From Pascua guehoae (lineage: Eukaryota > Basidiomycota > Tremellomycetes > Trichosporonales > Trichosporonaceae), in the NCBI GenBank assembly GCA_001600415.1, contig BCJX01000001.1, forward strand, positions 2,080,040-2,144,039: 64,000 nt of DNA, read 5' to 3'. The notes below the pieces were generated by a model. That model worked only from the letters and a program-made list of their open reading frames with translations, made no database searches and was not told the origin of the DNA. Below, one piece after another: positions 33,727-46,369 of the stretch; position 1 is the first letter of the stretch, and the number at the start of each line of letters is the position of its first letter. The position numbers were made by a program, and so were the translations under genes.

Positions 33727-35756
33727 ATGCTAGCGCGCTCACTCGGACGAGTCGTAAGCGTATCCCCACTCTCTTTCGCTGCCACCTCGCACACCACCCC
33801 ACTCCGCCCCTTTACCTCCACCCCCACCACACACTTCACCATGTCGTCCGTCGACGCACGAGTCAAGGAGCTGCAGGACAAGATCAAGGCGCTCAAGGTC
33901 GCCAAGCAGGATGCAAGCAAGGAGGTTGCAGAAATGAAGGCCCTCAAGGCCCAGCAGGCCAAGGACAAGAAGGCGCTCGAGGCTGCTGGCGGAGCAGCTG
34001 CGGGAGGATCCAACGGCGGGTCCGGGTTCCAGCTCAAGACGCCAAAGGGCACGATCGACCACAAGCCGGCGGCGGCTTTGCTGCGCAAGAAGATCTTTTC
34101 GACGCTCGAGGGCATCTTTGCCAAGCACGGCGGCGAGACGATTGACACGCCCGTGTTTGAGCTCAAGGAGATTCTTGCGGGCAAGTATGGCGAAGACTCG
34201 AAACTCATCTACGACCTTCAGGACCAGGGCGGCGAGCTGTGCTCGCTCCGCTACGACCTCACGGTCCCCTTTGCCCGCTACCTGGCCATGAACGGCGTGT
34301 CCACCATGAAGCGCTACCACATTGCAAAGGTCTACCGCCGCGACCAGCCCGTCATGACAAAGGGACGCATGCGTGAATTCTACCAGTGCGACTTTGACAT
34401 TGCTGGCAACTATGATGCCATGGTCCCCGACGCCGAGATTCTTTCCATTCTCTGCGAGGCCCTCACCGCTCTCGAGATTGGCGAGTACACGATCAAGCTC
34501 AACCACCGCAAGATTCTCGACGGTATCTTTGAGCTCGCGGGCGTCCCTGCCGACAAGACGCGTTCCATTTCGTCGGCCGTTGACAAGCTCGACAAGATGC
34601 CTTGGGCCGACGTCAAGAAGGAGATGACCGTTGACAAGGGTCTGGACGGCGCCATTGCCGACCGCATTGGCGAATACGTCGGTCTCAAGGGTGAGTTACG
34701 CGTTAGGCCTTATCAATGAGAGACGGAATTTGAATCACACACACACACACTGCGGACTGGCACTGACTCTGACACAGGCAAGGGCCGTGAAGTGCTCGCC
34801 AAGCTCCAGGGCGACGCAAAGCTCATGGCCGTCCCCTCGGCCAAGGCCGGTCTTGCCGACATGGCCATCCTCTTCGACTACCTCGAGGTGTTTGGCGTGC
34901 TCGACAAGATGAGCTTTGACATGTCCCTCGCCCGTGGTCTCGACTACTACACGGGCATCATCTACGAGGCCATCACCGACGGCTCGGCCCCACCGAGCAA
35001 GGCCGTCGAGCCCCCCGTCCCTGCCACTGCTGCTCCTGCCGCTGCCCCCGCTGCTCCTTCCAAGAAGGACAAGAAGGACAAGAAGGGCAAGAAGGGCGCC
35101 GCGGCCGAGGCGCCATCGACCGTCAACGAGGACGGCGTCGACGAGAGCCAGGTCGGTGTCGGCTCCATTGCGGCCGGCGGACGGTACGACAACCTCGTCA
35201 ACATGTTCGCCGAGGCGGCAGGATCGAAGCGCGACCCCGTCCCTTGTGTCGGTGTCTCGATTGGCGTCGAGCGCGTCTATGCCATTCTCGAGAACCGCCG
35301 CCGGGCCCAGGCCGCCAAGCCCCGCCAGAAGGAGACAGACGTGTACATTATGGCCCTCGGCGGTGGCCTCCTCCTCGAGCGCATGAAGTTTGCAAAGCTC
35401 CTCTGGGACGCGGGCATCAAGGTGAGTTGGAATGGCGGCCAAAGGGATAGACGTGCTCTGGATTTGGGTCGGCCAGTCCGCCGAGCCTATACCGTCTCCA
35501 TGGGTGTACATGCATCAACAGGTTCACTGACACACAGGCCGAGTACATGTACAAGTCCAAGCCCAAGGCCGAGCGCCAGTGGTCGGCCGCCGCCGAAGAC
35601 CAGGTCCGCTACGTCGCCATCCTCGCGCCCTCCGAGCTCGCCAACGGCATTGTCCGCATCAAGGAGCAGGGCGTCGAGCGCGCGGCCGGCCAGGACAACG
35701 GCGAAGAGGTGTCCATGGACAAGGTCGTCGAGTACCTCAAGGCCCGGTTGGCGTGA
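33727..35756 (+). CDS. HTS1: Histidyl-tRNA synthetase, probable dual mitochondrial/cytosolic product
   Basis: Three exons, 33727-34690, 34778-35421 and 35538-35756, give 608 residues from the first ATG, or 570 from the second in-frame ATG at 33841 (Met39). Residues 1-38 ([20 protein letters not shown]..) are Arg/Ser-rich and lack acidic residues, as expected of a mitochondrial presequence; from Met39 a WHEP-like basic coiled coil follows ([20 protein letters not shown]). Class II catalytic signatures are present: [13 protein letters not shown] (175-187), [25 protein letters not shown] (196-224), [10 protein letters not shown] (372-381, the histidine-A motif) and AAGGRYD (453-459). The C-terminal anticodon-binding domain contains VYIMALGGG. 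An Ala/Pro/Lys-rich insert lies at about 390-447 ([12 protein letters not shown]). It attaches histidine to tRNA-His; one gene serving both compartments is known in yeast. Confidence 0.95.
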
Positions 35757-36180
35757 GCCACGGGCGTCAGGCGTGCGCGGCAGTGGGGGCCCTAGGACGA
35801 GGGCAGGGCAGGGGGGTATATTGTATTAGCTGATATGCATCTCCTAGAAGCAGAGTCAGAGGGAAGTGCATTGGCTGTGTGAGTCTCGTGCGTGGACACG
35901 TGCAGTGCTTGCTCCTTCAGAACAGCAGCACTACTTCTCGTTGCTCCCGTCGTCTCCATGCTTGCATTGTTAAGTGACATCCTGGTCCAACTGTGGTACG
36001 TGTGAAGGCTATCCTACAAAGAATGGCGTGCTTGCCGTTAAGTTTGGACCTCTCACCACTCCACAAATGAGTAGTCAACAGAGCCGTCAACACCCCATCT
36101 GCTCTCACATGACAGGGTCCTACATAGGACATAAAGGTACAGCAGAGAAAATGGGCATACATGAAAACCGGCTGGCCCCT
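35757..36180. other. Convergent intergenic region (HisRS / Srs2-like)
   Basis: About 420 bp between two convergent stop codons; no gene seen. Should hold both polyadenylation regions. Confidence 0.6.
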
Positions 36181-39100
36181 TCACGTCTCATTCTTGCTAC
36201 GCTTCGTCCCCCATGGTGCCGGGCGGCCCATCCCGAGCCGCTTTGTGCCGCGCGCAAGCGGGATCGGTCCCGTGGCTCCAGTAGCGTTACGAGCAGCAGC
36301 GGCACTCTGGAACGACGGTGCGGTGAAGGCCGCCGATGCAGGACGCGGCCTGCCTGCCGCCGCTGCACTGGAGCTCGGCTCAGGCATGCCCAGGGCCTTC
36401 ATGGCCGCGAGCGACGACGAGTGGACACTCGCAAACGACCCGAGGCTCGGTTGTGGACGGCTCGGCTCGGTCTCGAATGTGAACGGCATAGGGGCAGGTA
36501 GGTTGCGGTTGGCGGAGACAATCTTGGCTGGTGGGGATTTGGGAGGTTTGGGCGGCCCGGGTTGTGGGTATGGCCATCCCAACGTACGTGCGGTGGTGAA
36601 GGCGGCGGCGGGAGCTTCTCCACCCCCACCGCTTCTGCGCCCAGTCTGACCGGGAAGTGCATAGTCGTCATATTCAGACGCCCAGTACTCGTCCGCCCGC
36701 GTCATGCCGCTCACGCGGCGCTCGGGAGCATCCCACATGCTTAATGGGGGCGCAGCGCGGACATGCTTCATTACCACTTCCTTTGTCGCGGTTTCGTCGG
36801 GTAAAGGTCGGCCGAGCATAGTCGATATGTCCTTACGGACCTGCGCATCTAAGGTGGGTAATGCTGAACTGAAGATGGTCTGAGAGTTAGGGCGACAGAG
36901 GCCTGGTAACTCACGGAATCCTTGCGAAGAGCCTTTGCGACAAACTCGCTCAGGTCGCGTTCATTGTTCTCGCCGCCAGTCATACGCGACTGGCTGTTTG
37001 TGAGTGTCTAGGGTAAGCACGTACCCGTACGCGCGCGGCCTACCAAGAACAGCTGCGCCCGCGTCATAGCTACATAAAGCAGCCGGCGTTCCTCCGCAAC
37101 CTCGTGTTCTTCTGTGCACCGGTACGACGGGAATGTCCCTTGCTCAACTGTAGTAGGTTAGGGTGCAGATATCGACTTGTAACCTACCAGCCGGGATAAA
37201 CACGACAGGCCATTCGAGTCCCTTGGCAGCATGGACAGTCGATATGGTGACTCTCTGTATGGTCAACCGCAATCCGTAATGAGGACCCACGGGCACATGT
37301 GCGTTGTCGTCGTTGGCTTCAGTGTCGGTAGACAGCATTGACGCTTGCAAGAAGAACCGAAGGGGTGTAAGCCTGGGTGGGTTAGGGCCAATACAGTGAG
37401 GATACCCACTTTTCTCCGTCCACGGAAGGCGTTGTAGCCCCAGGATCCTCGTCATCAAGCTCGTCCTCGCTTGATAACAATTCCACGACATCGTCCGTGA
37501 CTTTGACCCGGGGCTTGCTCGTAGGCTTCTTGTCTTCGGCAACAGATGCTGATCGACTCCGACTTGAGGTCCCGTTGCCTTGTCCCCGAAACATGGGATG
37601 CAGAGGCACACCAGCATTGGTCGCCTCGTCCGGGACTAACGAAACAGTACTTGCGAGTGCAAAGCCGCCAGCAGCAGTTACATCGTCTCCAGCTGCATTT
37701 TGACGCTCTTGTTCTTGCGACACCATGACGCTGTAGGAAATCTGATGGGTAAGACAACATGCCTTTTGCAGTACCCACCAACTCCTGAACATTCTCCCAA
37801 CGCTGGTCAAAGTCCTGCTGTGAGGACCGAAGGTAGTCTTCGTAGCGCGTCTTTTCGACCGCTAGTCGGATCAAGTCCGCCACGGAGGTGCCCTGGAAGT
37901 CAGCATCACTCCACAGACGCAATATGTACCTTTAATGCGGCGCGGCGAAGCTTGCGAACTACGCCGACAAACGAAGCCAGGTTCTTCTTCATCGCTGGCT
38001 TGATACCGGCGGGCAGCTTGTCGCCATCAATGATGCGCTCGGACAGTTCCATGGGGGATACCTTTGCCTTTCTTGCCGCGCTGACGAGGTCTGCAATAGA
38101 CTGGTGATCAGAGAAGCAATCTGGGATGCAAGTGGACCTACCTTGTCGCCAATAGCTCGCTTGGGAACATTCACGACGCGAAGGAAGGCGGGCTGTGGTG
38201 ATTAGCACTGGACATTCCCTCGACATACGTTGAAATTAGGGTTGTCGGCGAGCTGGAGATATGCCAGCAGGTCCTTGACCTCCATGCGTTCAAAGAACTT
38301 GTGGCCACCAATGATACGATTTGGAATTTGGTCCTTCTGGAGCGCCGACTCAATAACGCGCGACAGGGCGTTATAACGCACTGCTGGGTGAGTCTATGTC
38401 GGACCTAGTACCCACAGAGAATGGCAAAGTCATCATACTTGAGCACGTTGCCCGAAAATGCAATGAGCCGCTTAATCTCTGTGGAGATGAAGCTCGCCTC
38501 GATGACCGGTGTGGCGAAGAGTTTGAGAGTGACGGGTGTGCTCTTTGGATGAGATGTGTAGAGGTTCTTCGGTATGCGTTTGGGATCTGAGACGTCAGAT
38601 GGGGAAGGAACAGGTCGTACGCACCTTGGGCAACGATCGAGTGTGATGCAGTCAGAATTGATCCTGTGGAACGGTAATTCTCCTCGAGGTGGATCGCGAC
38701 GACGTTAGGGAAGTCGGTGTGCATCTTGTTCAGGTTCTCAATTTCTGCAAGGGTCAACTGGAGAAGGAAATCGAGAAACCCACCTGCTGAGCGCCAACCG
38801 TAGATGGATTGATCGGGATCACCCACGACGCTAACGCCACCATGTGCCTTGGCAAAGCACTTCATAAGCTCATATTGGGTTATGTTGGTGTCCTTGAGAG
38901 TTAGCGATCATATTGTAAAGTGAAGAGGTAGAAAGCGATGCCAACTTTCTCTCATCGAGGGGGACTGGGCTTTCGCCTTCCTCGCCCCCCTTCTCGTCTT
39001 CCTCCCTTTCCCACCTTCCTTGCATTCCTCCCTTCATTCCTCGATCCCACACTCCCACAACAGACAGTTCACACTGTACTTAAACGTACCTGGAACTCGT

Positions 39101-40009
39101 CCACGAGAATATGCCTGCATGTATCGAGGATCCCGGGCTCGTCAGTGAACAGGCGCAATCCGAAGCCGAGAAGGTCGTCAAAGTCGAGCGCTCCAGCGTC
39201 GCGGAGCTGGATCTCGTACTGCTCATAGAGCTCAGCCACGATACTGAGCGTGCTGGTCCCGACGTTTGGATCTCTTGCAGCCCGTAACGCCATCGCCTGT
39301 GGTGTCTCGCCCTTTGCCTTTGCCTTTGAGATGTCGCTCAGTACTGCGCCCTCCTTGAGACTGATACGGCGCTCGCCTAACTCGTCCTTGCGTGCCTTGA
39401 GGAGCCGTGCCATAATCTTCTTACTGGAACGTTAGGTGTGCCACAGGGGAAATAGCGAGCAAGCACTGACCAGTCGTCGGCGTCGGCAATGGCAAAGTTG
39501 TTGTTCAGGCCGATGCGTCCCCCGTACCGCCGAAGATATCGTGCACATGTCGCGTGGAATGTTCCTGTTGTCAGCTAGTCCCAGAGTGATGAGTGTGTAG
39601 CTCACCTAGGACAAGCTGGTCTGCTTCACGCTCGCCAAGTAGCACATGCAGGCGCTTGCGCATTTCGGCCGCTGCCTTGTTCGTAAACGTCACGGCCGTA
39701 ATCTCGAACGGCGCATACCCGTGACGGCGGACAAGGTGCGCGACGCGCGATGTCAGCACCCGTGTCTTGCCTGACCCGGGACCTGCAAGGATCTGCAGTG
39801 GTGTTTCAGGCGGAGCTGTTACAGCTGTGGGTGTGAGCTTATGCTGCAGCCGACACCTGTGGGGCTTGGCAGCTTGGCAGCCGAAAGTTGCGATGAAGGA
39901 AGAGTGACTCACCACGCAGCTGGGCGGGGTTGAGGGAAGCTAGGTATGGATACCTGGACGTAGAAGGTCCAGAGGAGCTTCCCTCGCCCGTATCGAGAAG
40001 AGCGGGCAT
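36181..40009 (-). CDS. SRS2: UvrD/Rep-family DNA helicase, Srs2-like
   Basis: A multi-exon gene (about a dozen exons) from ATG 40009 (MPALLDTGEGS) to TGA at 36181. Superfamily 1A helicase motifs appear in order: LNPAQLR (Q-motif region) joined across an intron to AVTAPPETPLQILAGPGSGKTR (motif I), TFTNKAAAEMRKRL (Ia), HILVDEFQ joined across a long intron to DTN (II), VVGDPDQSIYGWR (III), LEENYRST (IV), TVHAAKGLEWPVVFIP (V) and AMTRAQLFL near 37060 (VI). The domain order and a long disordered C-terminal tail fit fungal Srs2, a 3'-5' helicase that strips Rad51 filaments and curbs recombination; bacterial UvrD/PcrA share the core. The tail ends in a basic GTKRSKNET, a possible nuclear signal; I see no clear PCNA- or SUMO-binding motif. 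The intron near 38890-39090 is about 200 nt and pyrimidine-rich, longer than its neighbours. Confidence 0.9.
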
Positions 40010-40249
40010 GGCGAGTTTGGTGCAGAAAGAGAAGTGTGAGAGAGTGGATGGTTGAGAGATGAGGCCATGACGCAAACATTACACTCTACGGTGGTTGACG
40101 GTATCTTTGCGGGTAAATATCGGACAAATAGTCCCGCTCCCGCCAGGGCAGATCGAGTTTCAGCCTGCAAAGTGCAAACCTGGCTCGCCCATCTCTGGCA
40201 TCTCTCGACATTCCCATCTCGCTTCTCCATTTCTTATCTGACCTTCACG

Positions 40250-41573
40250 ATGACTGTCCGCATCCTCGCACTGTGTGGCTTTACTCAAAATGCCCACATT
40301 TACATGAAGCAGGTGTGTATGCCCTTGCTCTCGTCGCCCCTAATCCCCCACCTTCCTTCCCCCTTGTTTCCTCGCCCATCGCTATCCCTGCTGACAAACA
40401 GCTCGGTGCGGTCCGCAAGACGTGCAAGAACGCCGAGTTTGTCTTCATCGAGCCGCCCATCATTGTCCAAAAGGCAGACATGCCATGGAACCAGGGCTCG
40501 CTCGACCAGTTTGCCTCGGATGCGACGACCGAGGAAGACGGACAGACACCCGAGACGACGCCGCGCGCCTGGTGGCTCAGCGGTGCCGATAGGACGGTGT
40601 ACAGGCGTGAGTACGGGTGGTAGTGGGGAATACAATGGCTCTGCTTCACTCTGTGGGACGGATCAGAAGGTGCCTGAAGTGGCATCCCGGGTTGTCGTTG
40701 CAACATTCCTGCTCTTGGCTGCTGCTGACATTACAGGCTTCGACGAGTCGGTAGCTTATGTCCACGACTTCCTCCTGAAGAACGGGCCGTTTGACGGTAT
40801 CATGGGCTTCTCGCAGGGAGCTTGCATGGCAGCGGTCATTGCAGCATTGGTGAGTAATCGTAATCGTAACCCACGAGTTCCGTCCTTCCCTCGTAGCTTT
40901 CTTCGTTCAACTTGAGTTGCCTGTCTTCATTCCTTGACATGCCTCGTATCTTGAAGTCTTGCTTTCTTCCCCTACATTGACAACCACTAACATGCAGCTC
41001 GAAAAGCCCGGCCTGCACCCAAACTGGCCTGACGAGCCCGCCATTCCCAAATTCAAGTGTGGGTGTGTAGTCCTCGTCCTGAACTCACCCACCAGTCGTG
41101 ATTGCCGTCGGTGGATTCCTCCCACAGCCAAAGGAGCCCTCGTTTGACAACTACTTCCCCCTGCCCGAGCACCTCCCCGTGCTGCACGTCATCGGACGCA
41201 CCGACGTGGTCGTCCCCGAGGAGCGGTCCAAGACGCTCATTGATGGGTGCCTAAACTCGCGCGTCGAGTACCACAGCGGTGGTGAGTCAGATAAGCACTC
41301 CACACGTACATGGCTTCGATCTGACAGCCAGGCCACTTTACGCCGTCCAAGGCGTCTTGGCGCCACTTCTTCAAGTAAGCTAACGCTCTGTTGGTCATCT
41401 TAGCTGACCCCAGCGCGTACATCACGGCAGTCGCCAACGGCGAGGACCAGAACGACGTCCCGCCGGTGTCTGACTTTGGGCCGTCTGGGACCAACACGCC
41501 TGCCAGGAGTGGGACTGCGACCCCCGCGAGGTCGTCGACGCCAGCTCTGACGACCACTGCCCCTCAAAAGTAG
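40250..41573 (+). CDS. FSH1-family serine hydrolase
   Basis: Seven exons, 40250-40312, 40402-40606, 40737-40849, 40998-41058, 41096-41281, 41332-41374 and 41414-41573, give 276 residues. The family landmarks are present: ILALCGFTQNAHIYMKQ at the N-terminus, the nucleophile elbow GFSQGA, IGRTDVVVPEERS holding the acid Asp, and GGHFTPSK with the catalytic His. This is the alpha/beta-hydrolase family of yeast Fsh1-3 (serine hydrolases, DUF341); substrates are poorly defined, with ester hydrolysis likely. The fourth intron is only 37 nt. At the last intron the first AG (after CTTAG) would lead straight to TGA, so the next CAG at 41413 is used. The C-terminal 45 residues are a Thr/Ser/Pro/Ala-rich tail with a short TPARSGTATPARS repeat. 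It starts 240 bp from the divergent Srs2-like gene. Confidence 0.9.
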
Positions 41574-41867
41574 CCGCTGGCAACAGTACTGGCACAGTGC
41601 AAGCACACGTGCCACTCGACAACTTAGACATAGACATGTATTCTTGTTCGATGCTGCTCCGTGACAATATTTGTGCCATTGTTGGTTGGTGCGACGAATC
41701 GCGTTTTCATTGTTCATTTTCTGTACGGAAGACATTTCCATTTCCACCACACTTTATGGAACACATTCCAGGCCGTGGCAAGAACCACAGACAATCACAA
41801 GCCAACACGCCACTCATTAACAAGACTAGCTAGCAACTCGATCTGCCCATCGTTCTCAGCTCGTTGC

Positions 41868-43682
41868 CTACCAGACGCGCGTGTCGAGGAGGAGGTCGCC
41901 CTGGTGCTCGAGGCCGAGGCAGGCCTTGAGGAACTGGTCGAGACCGTTGCGCTGGCGGTTGAGCGAGTTGACAACGTCGGTGCCGGGCTTGACGAGGGGC
42001 GCCTTGAGCATGTAGCTGAGGAGCGAGAGGACGCTGTAGAGGGGCTGGAAGTCGCCGGCCTTGCCGTCCTTGGCAACCTCGCGGTACGAGACACGCGTGA
42101 GGAGGTCGGCGAGGATGGCGAGGTCAAAGATGAGGGGCGTAGCCAGGAGCGAGTCCTCGCACTCGTTGAAAATGTTCATGACGTTGCGGCCGCCCATGAG
42201 GAGCTCCGAGTAGTACTCGTCAATGGCGCGCTTCGAGTCACCGACGGCAGGGACGTGCTTGATGACGACAATGTGGTCGGGGTGCTCGCCCTTCTTGACG
42301 GCCTGGCCAGTCTCCTTGGTGAGCTCGGCAGCCGTCTTGAAGAGGACCGGGTTGGCGGCGACCATGTCGTCGACGACCGACGACTTGGAAATCTCCTTGG
42401 AGCGGAACTGCTTGGCCGACGAGAGGTTCTTGCCGTCGTTGTTACCGAGGTGGTTGTACGACGAGATCGAGAGGGGCTTGATACCGGCATTGACAAGGAA
42501 CTCGGCAAGAACCGACTTGACCTTGGTCTGGCCCGACTTGAAGTCGTCACCGCCGATAAAGGCCTTGTGGCTCTCGGCGAGCTCGATGCAGCCCGGAACA
42601 AAGGTGTTCTGGGGCGAGCCGTTGATGAACGGAGAGCCCTCAAGGATCGACGCAACGGCAAAGATGGTCGAAGGCGAGACCTCGTCGTGCGACGTCTTGA
42701 TGGCCTTGAGCAGGTTCTCGGCCGTGTCGTTGACACCGGGAATGATGTCGGCGTAGCGCTCAGTGTTGGCAGTCCAGAGGACGACAACATTGTCGAGCTG
42801 GTTGTCGGCCTTGAAGTCGCGGATGTTCTTGCGAATCTCCTCGAGGTGAGCCTGCTTGTCGTCACCGGGGATCAGGTTGTCGGCGCGGTCGGCCTGGTTG
42901 GCGGCGATAAAGTCCGGGTAGTAGATCGACGGCATGGGCTTGATGTCCTCCATGTAGGGGACGAGCTGACGCTGAAGGTCATAGTCGAGGACCTTGCCAC
43001 GGGCCATGGCCTTGTCGAGGGGCACGCCCGAAATGTCCCAACCCGTAATGACAAAGTCGTTGGGGTGGACCATGGGAAGCATGTCCGAGATCGGGACATG
43101 GACCTGCTTGCCGGTCTCGGGGTCGGTACCGAGGGACACGGTCGAGGCGCGGACAAGCGAGCCAATGTAGTTGGGCTGCTGAGCGCCGTTCTTGGTGTGC
43201 CACGAAATGCCGTGCTTGTTGGCGAGGTTGGTCGCAACAACAGTGGTACCGTTGTTGCCGCCAATGCCGACGAGCATGAGGCTGTACGTCGTCAGCCTTA
43301 GACCACAGACGGAAACACGCGGCTATGTACGTACCCGACACGGCCAACATTGGTCTTGGTAAAGAACTCGAAAGTCCTCTCGGTCTTGGTGACCTTCAAC
43401 TTCCCATCCGCGTCCTCTGCAAACGTGTCAGCACGGAATGCCACTGGTTCCGCCGCTCGACTTACTGGTAACGTTCGCGCCGCGGTCGGTGAACTTAGCC
43501 TTGATGCCACCGTCCTCGTAGACGGTAGAGTCGGACTCGACCTTGATGAGGCCGCCGGCAGGAGCACGGCGAGCGCTCGGGTGGACGTTGGACTGGTCCA
43601 CGACGCCGTTGCCGTTGGTGGCGGCAGCGGGAATCGCAAACGAGTCGTGGTGACCGTTGGAGTGGATAGCGGTCGGGGACAT
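41868..43682 (-). CDS. INO1: Inositol-3-phosphate synthase
   Basis: Three exons, 43466-43682, 43335-43416 and 41868-43281, encode 570 residues. The N-terminal 45 residues are low-complexity, then [21 protein letters not shown]. Across the second intron the NAD-binding loop [10 protein letters not shown] (about 104-113) is restored. Conserved blocks follow: [71 protein letters not shown] and SVVDDM, then [11 protein letters not shown]. The enzyme turns glucose 6-phosphate into 1L-myo-inositol 1-phosphate using NAD in the cytosol, the first and rate-setting step of inositol and phosphatidylinositol synthesis. A TTTATAA element at about 44175 (minus-strand sense GCGTTTATAAAG) could be the TATA box, which would imply a 5' UTR of several hundred bases. 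Its 3' end converges on the FSH1-like gene 295 bp away. Confidence 0.97.
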
Positions 43683-46369
43683 TGTTGTAGAGAAAAAAGA
43701 GAGAGTTTGAGAGTCCGGGGGAGGAGGTGGCGATTACTGGGCTAGAAGCTCGGGCGCGGCGGTGTGGTTAAGGCCGCTGTAGGGGTCAGCAATGGTGTTC
43801 AGACATGGTATGGTGGTGTTGACAAGGTGACGAGCACGTCGACAAGCTCGCTCGGTGATCCATAATGTCTCTGAGGCGTGGCATGAGGAGGTAAATGAGG
43901 AGTGGAGAGCAAGCCGTGCAGTGCTCGCCGCTACCACCTACTGCCTGCCCCCTCGCGTGGAAAGACGACGAGGTTGGCTGACGTGCTCCCTTTCAACTGA
44001 ACATTTGATACACACCGGTGGGAGTTGTGGGCACTGCAGAGCTGGTTCGAGAACATAAACTCTTTGCCTGGGGCAGGTGGGGCTGTGAAGCGCGAGTAGT
44101 GGGTTGTGTTGCTTGTGGTGGTGGGTGTTGGTGGGTGGTGGGTGGAAAGAAAACAAGAACTGGCGCCCAAGCAGACTTTATAAACGCTGGGTCCGCTGGG
44201 TATACCCAAAACGCGTGCGCCGGAACCTTGATGGGCCCACGTATCGTTCCATTGCTCGGCGCCTGCCACGCTGCCACGCCCACAGTACCACAGTCCCTAG
44301 TCCCTGTGCCACCCAAACCACGGCCACCAGTTCAGGAACCAGCGCAATCGTAATCGCCAAATCCCCCAATACCCCCGTCCCATTTGAGCCAGCTAGCCAG
44401 TGAGATGGCCCCCTTGGTCGGGCCAACGCGTCCGGCCGACGGGGGCCATGCACGCCGCCCTTATTGTGTGCAATAGACCCTGCCTGCCCCGAACTGGTAA
44501 TTAGCCTGGTACAGTCCAGAGGACCGTGCCACGACTGTCCCGAGTGGCTTGGGACAGAGGACACGGCGCTCCGTCCTCGCAGGTCGCAGGTGGCAGGTCG
44601 CACGTCTTCGCAGGCCGTTGACAAATGCAACGTGGCCACTCACCCGGGCCCCGTGCTGCGAGTGTTGCATGCACCCTGTCGTGGCGGATTGAGACCATGT
44701 TCCGTTCCTGCCCGCTTCTTTATCGTCTTCTCCTTGCAGAACGAAACGCCAGGGCACCGCCCACTAATGAAATGAACGCGCGTCTCGTTGCATTACCGCA
44801 CCGTCCGTCCATTTTACACCGTGTCCCTTGCGCCCCAGCCAATTCATCCACCGCCGCCCGCACACAACCAAAAAAATAGGCAGCTGGATTCCGCGGGAGT
44901 ATTTCTTGTGGTGGGGAGAAGGTCGCAGGTGGGGAGCCGTAGTGGGCCACAGCTTGCCACTTGGCGGCATCCCCTGCCGGCCCTGCCTAGCCTGCCTCTG
45001 CCCCTGCCACGCGCCGTACTTTTCGTGCCTGCCGCGTCGAAATCAAGAGCGGTGCAAGCTGTGCTCGTCATAATTGCACATGCCCAAACCTCAGCGTCGG
45101 CGACCGACTACATACCTACACCGCCCCATCATGCAGTACGGTAGATGTTGGGGCACTCAGTGCGGAGTCCCAACAGCATTGTGTGGAGGGTGACGCCGTG
45201 GCCCACAGATACTGGTAGACTGCGGCTGACCACCGCTCGTGAGCTGCCACGTACCACACCCCGACTACCCCTTGCTGCTGCGCACTGGCCCAGCCGCCAC
45301 TGGGCCCTGGCGCACGGCTGGGCATGATACTGGATATACTGGGGGTTGGGTTGATCCCCGGCGCACCGGTCTGAGGGGTCCAAGCGCATGTCGGTGGCGG
45401 CGTAACGAGGGGCAAGCCAGCGGCCATGGAGGCCCGTTCGGCGGCGCTGGATTACGTTGGGGTATTATGCGCGGATAGCGCTTGTCGGATACCCCCCGTA
45501 GACTAACTGTATAGGGTTGGCGTGGCCGGTGTGGCTCACTGCACGATGTCCTATAGCCACGATTCCCCTGGCTGCTAGACGATGCCGTGTGGCATGTCAC
45601 CGTCGTGGTTGGTTATGTCTCATACTGTAGTGTTGTTACTGTTGGTGTGAGCAAGTGGCTCGGCCTGCCATAATGCTGCTTGCGGCTCAAGAGCACGACC
45701 CGAGATAGTTGGCGCCTGGCAATATGCAGCCTCCTTGCAGATCCAAATGCCTTTATCTGCACAAGTACAAACAATGCGTATCAAGATAGGAAGTGTACGC
45801 ACCAACGAGAGAAACAGATGAGGATGCGAAGAGCCATGCCTCTGCGTTGATGCTGAAAGGAAAGGCAACTACCTCTAACTCATTGTTCGACCCACTACCT
45901 CTGGAGGGCTGGTCAGCATGCCCATCTGATACCCGTTGATAAGAAGAGAGGAATGGGTCAACTAACACTCCGCGTGCCATTGAATGGTGATGGTTGATTG
46001 CCGGTGGTGATCTTTTCCATTTGGCCCATCCCTCAACTTCTGGCTGGCTATATTTGGCGTTGACTGTCCACTGTGATCGCGTGTCCTTTCCTCCTTGGCT
46101 CCATTCCTCTTTCCTTCCTTTCCTCTTTCCTTCCTTCCTCTTTCTTCCTTCCCTCGTTCCTTCCTCTCGCCTTCCCTCAAAGTTTTATCACTTTCTCCTT
46201 CTTTCTTTCCTTCTTTCTCCTTCACTGCTTCTTTTCTTTCTTCATTGTTCAACTCCTTACCCCATTCACAATTGTCATCCTGTACCTCGCCCGTCTCCAC
46301 CTTGCATCACCCTCTCACTCCCCCTCCCCTTTACCGCATTCACTCCACGCCGCCATTCACACCTGATCC
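43683..46369. other. Long divergent intergenic region
   Basis: About 2.7 kb between the starts of INO1 (minus) and the Ser/Pro-rich gene (plus). I see a TATA-like TTTATAA near 44175 on the INO1 side and, near 46080-46260, a long CTTT/CCTT-rich pyrimidine tract followed by the plus-strand gene. A TATA-like 'ctatatttgg' stands at 46049. ORFs inside are short, mutually overlapping and domain-free. Confidence 0.55.

Noticed and set aside
41661..43301. 546-codon frame on the plus strand
   Set aside because: Antisense shadow of INO1; the protein is Val/Glu/Arg-rich with no domain.
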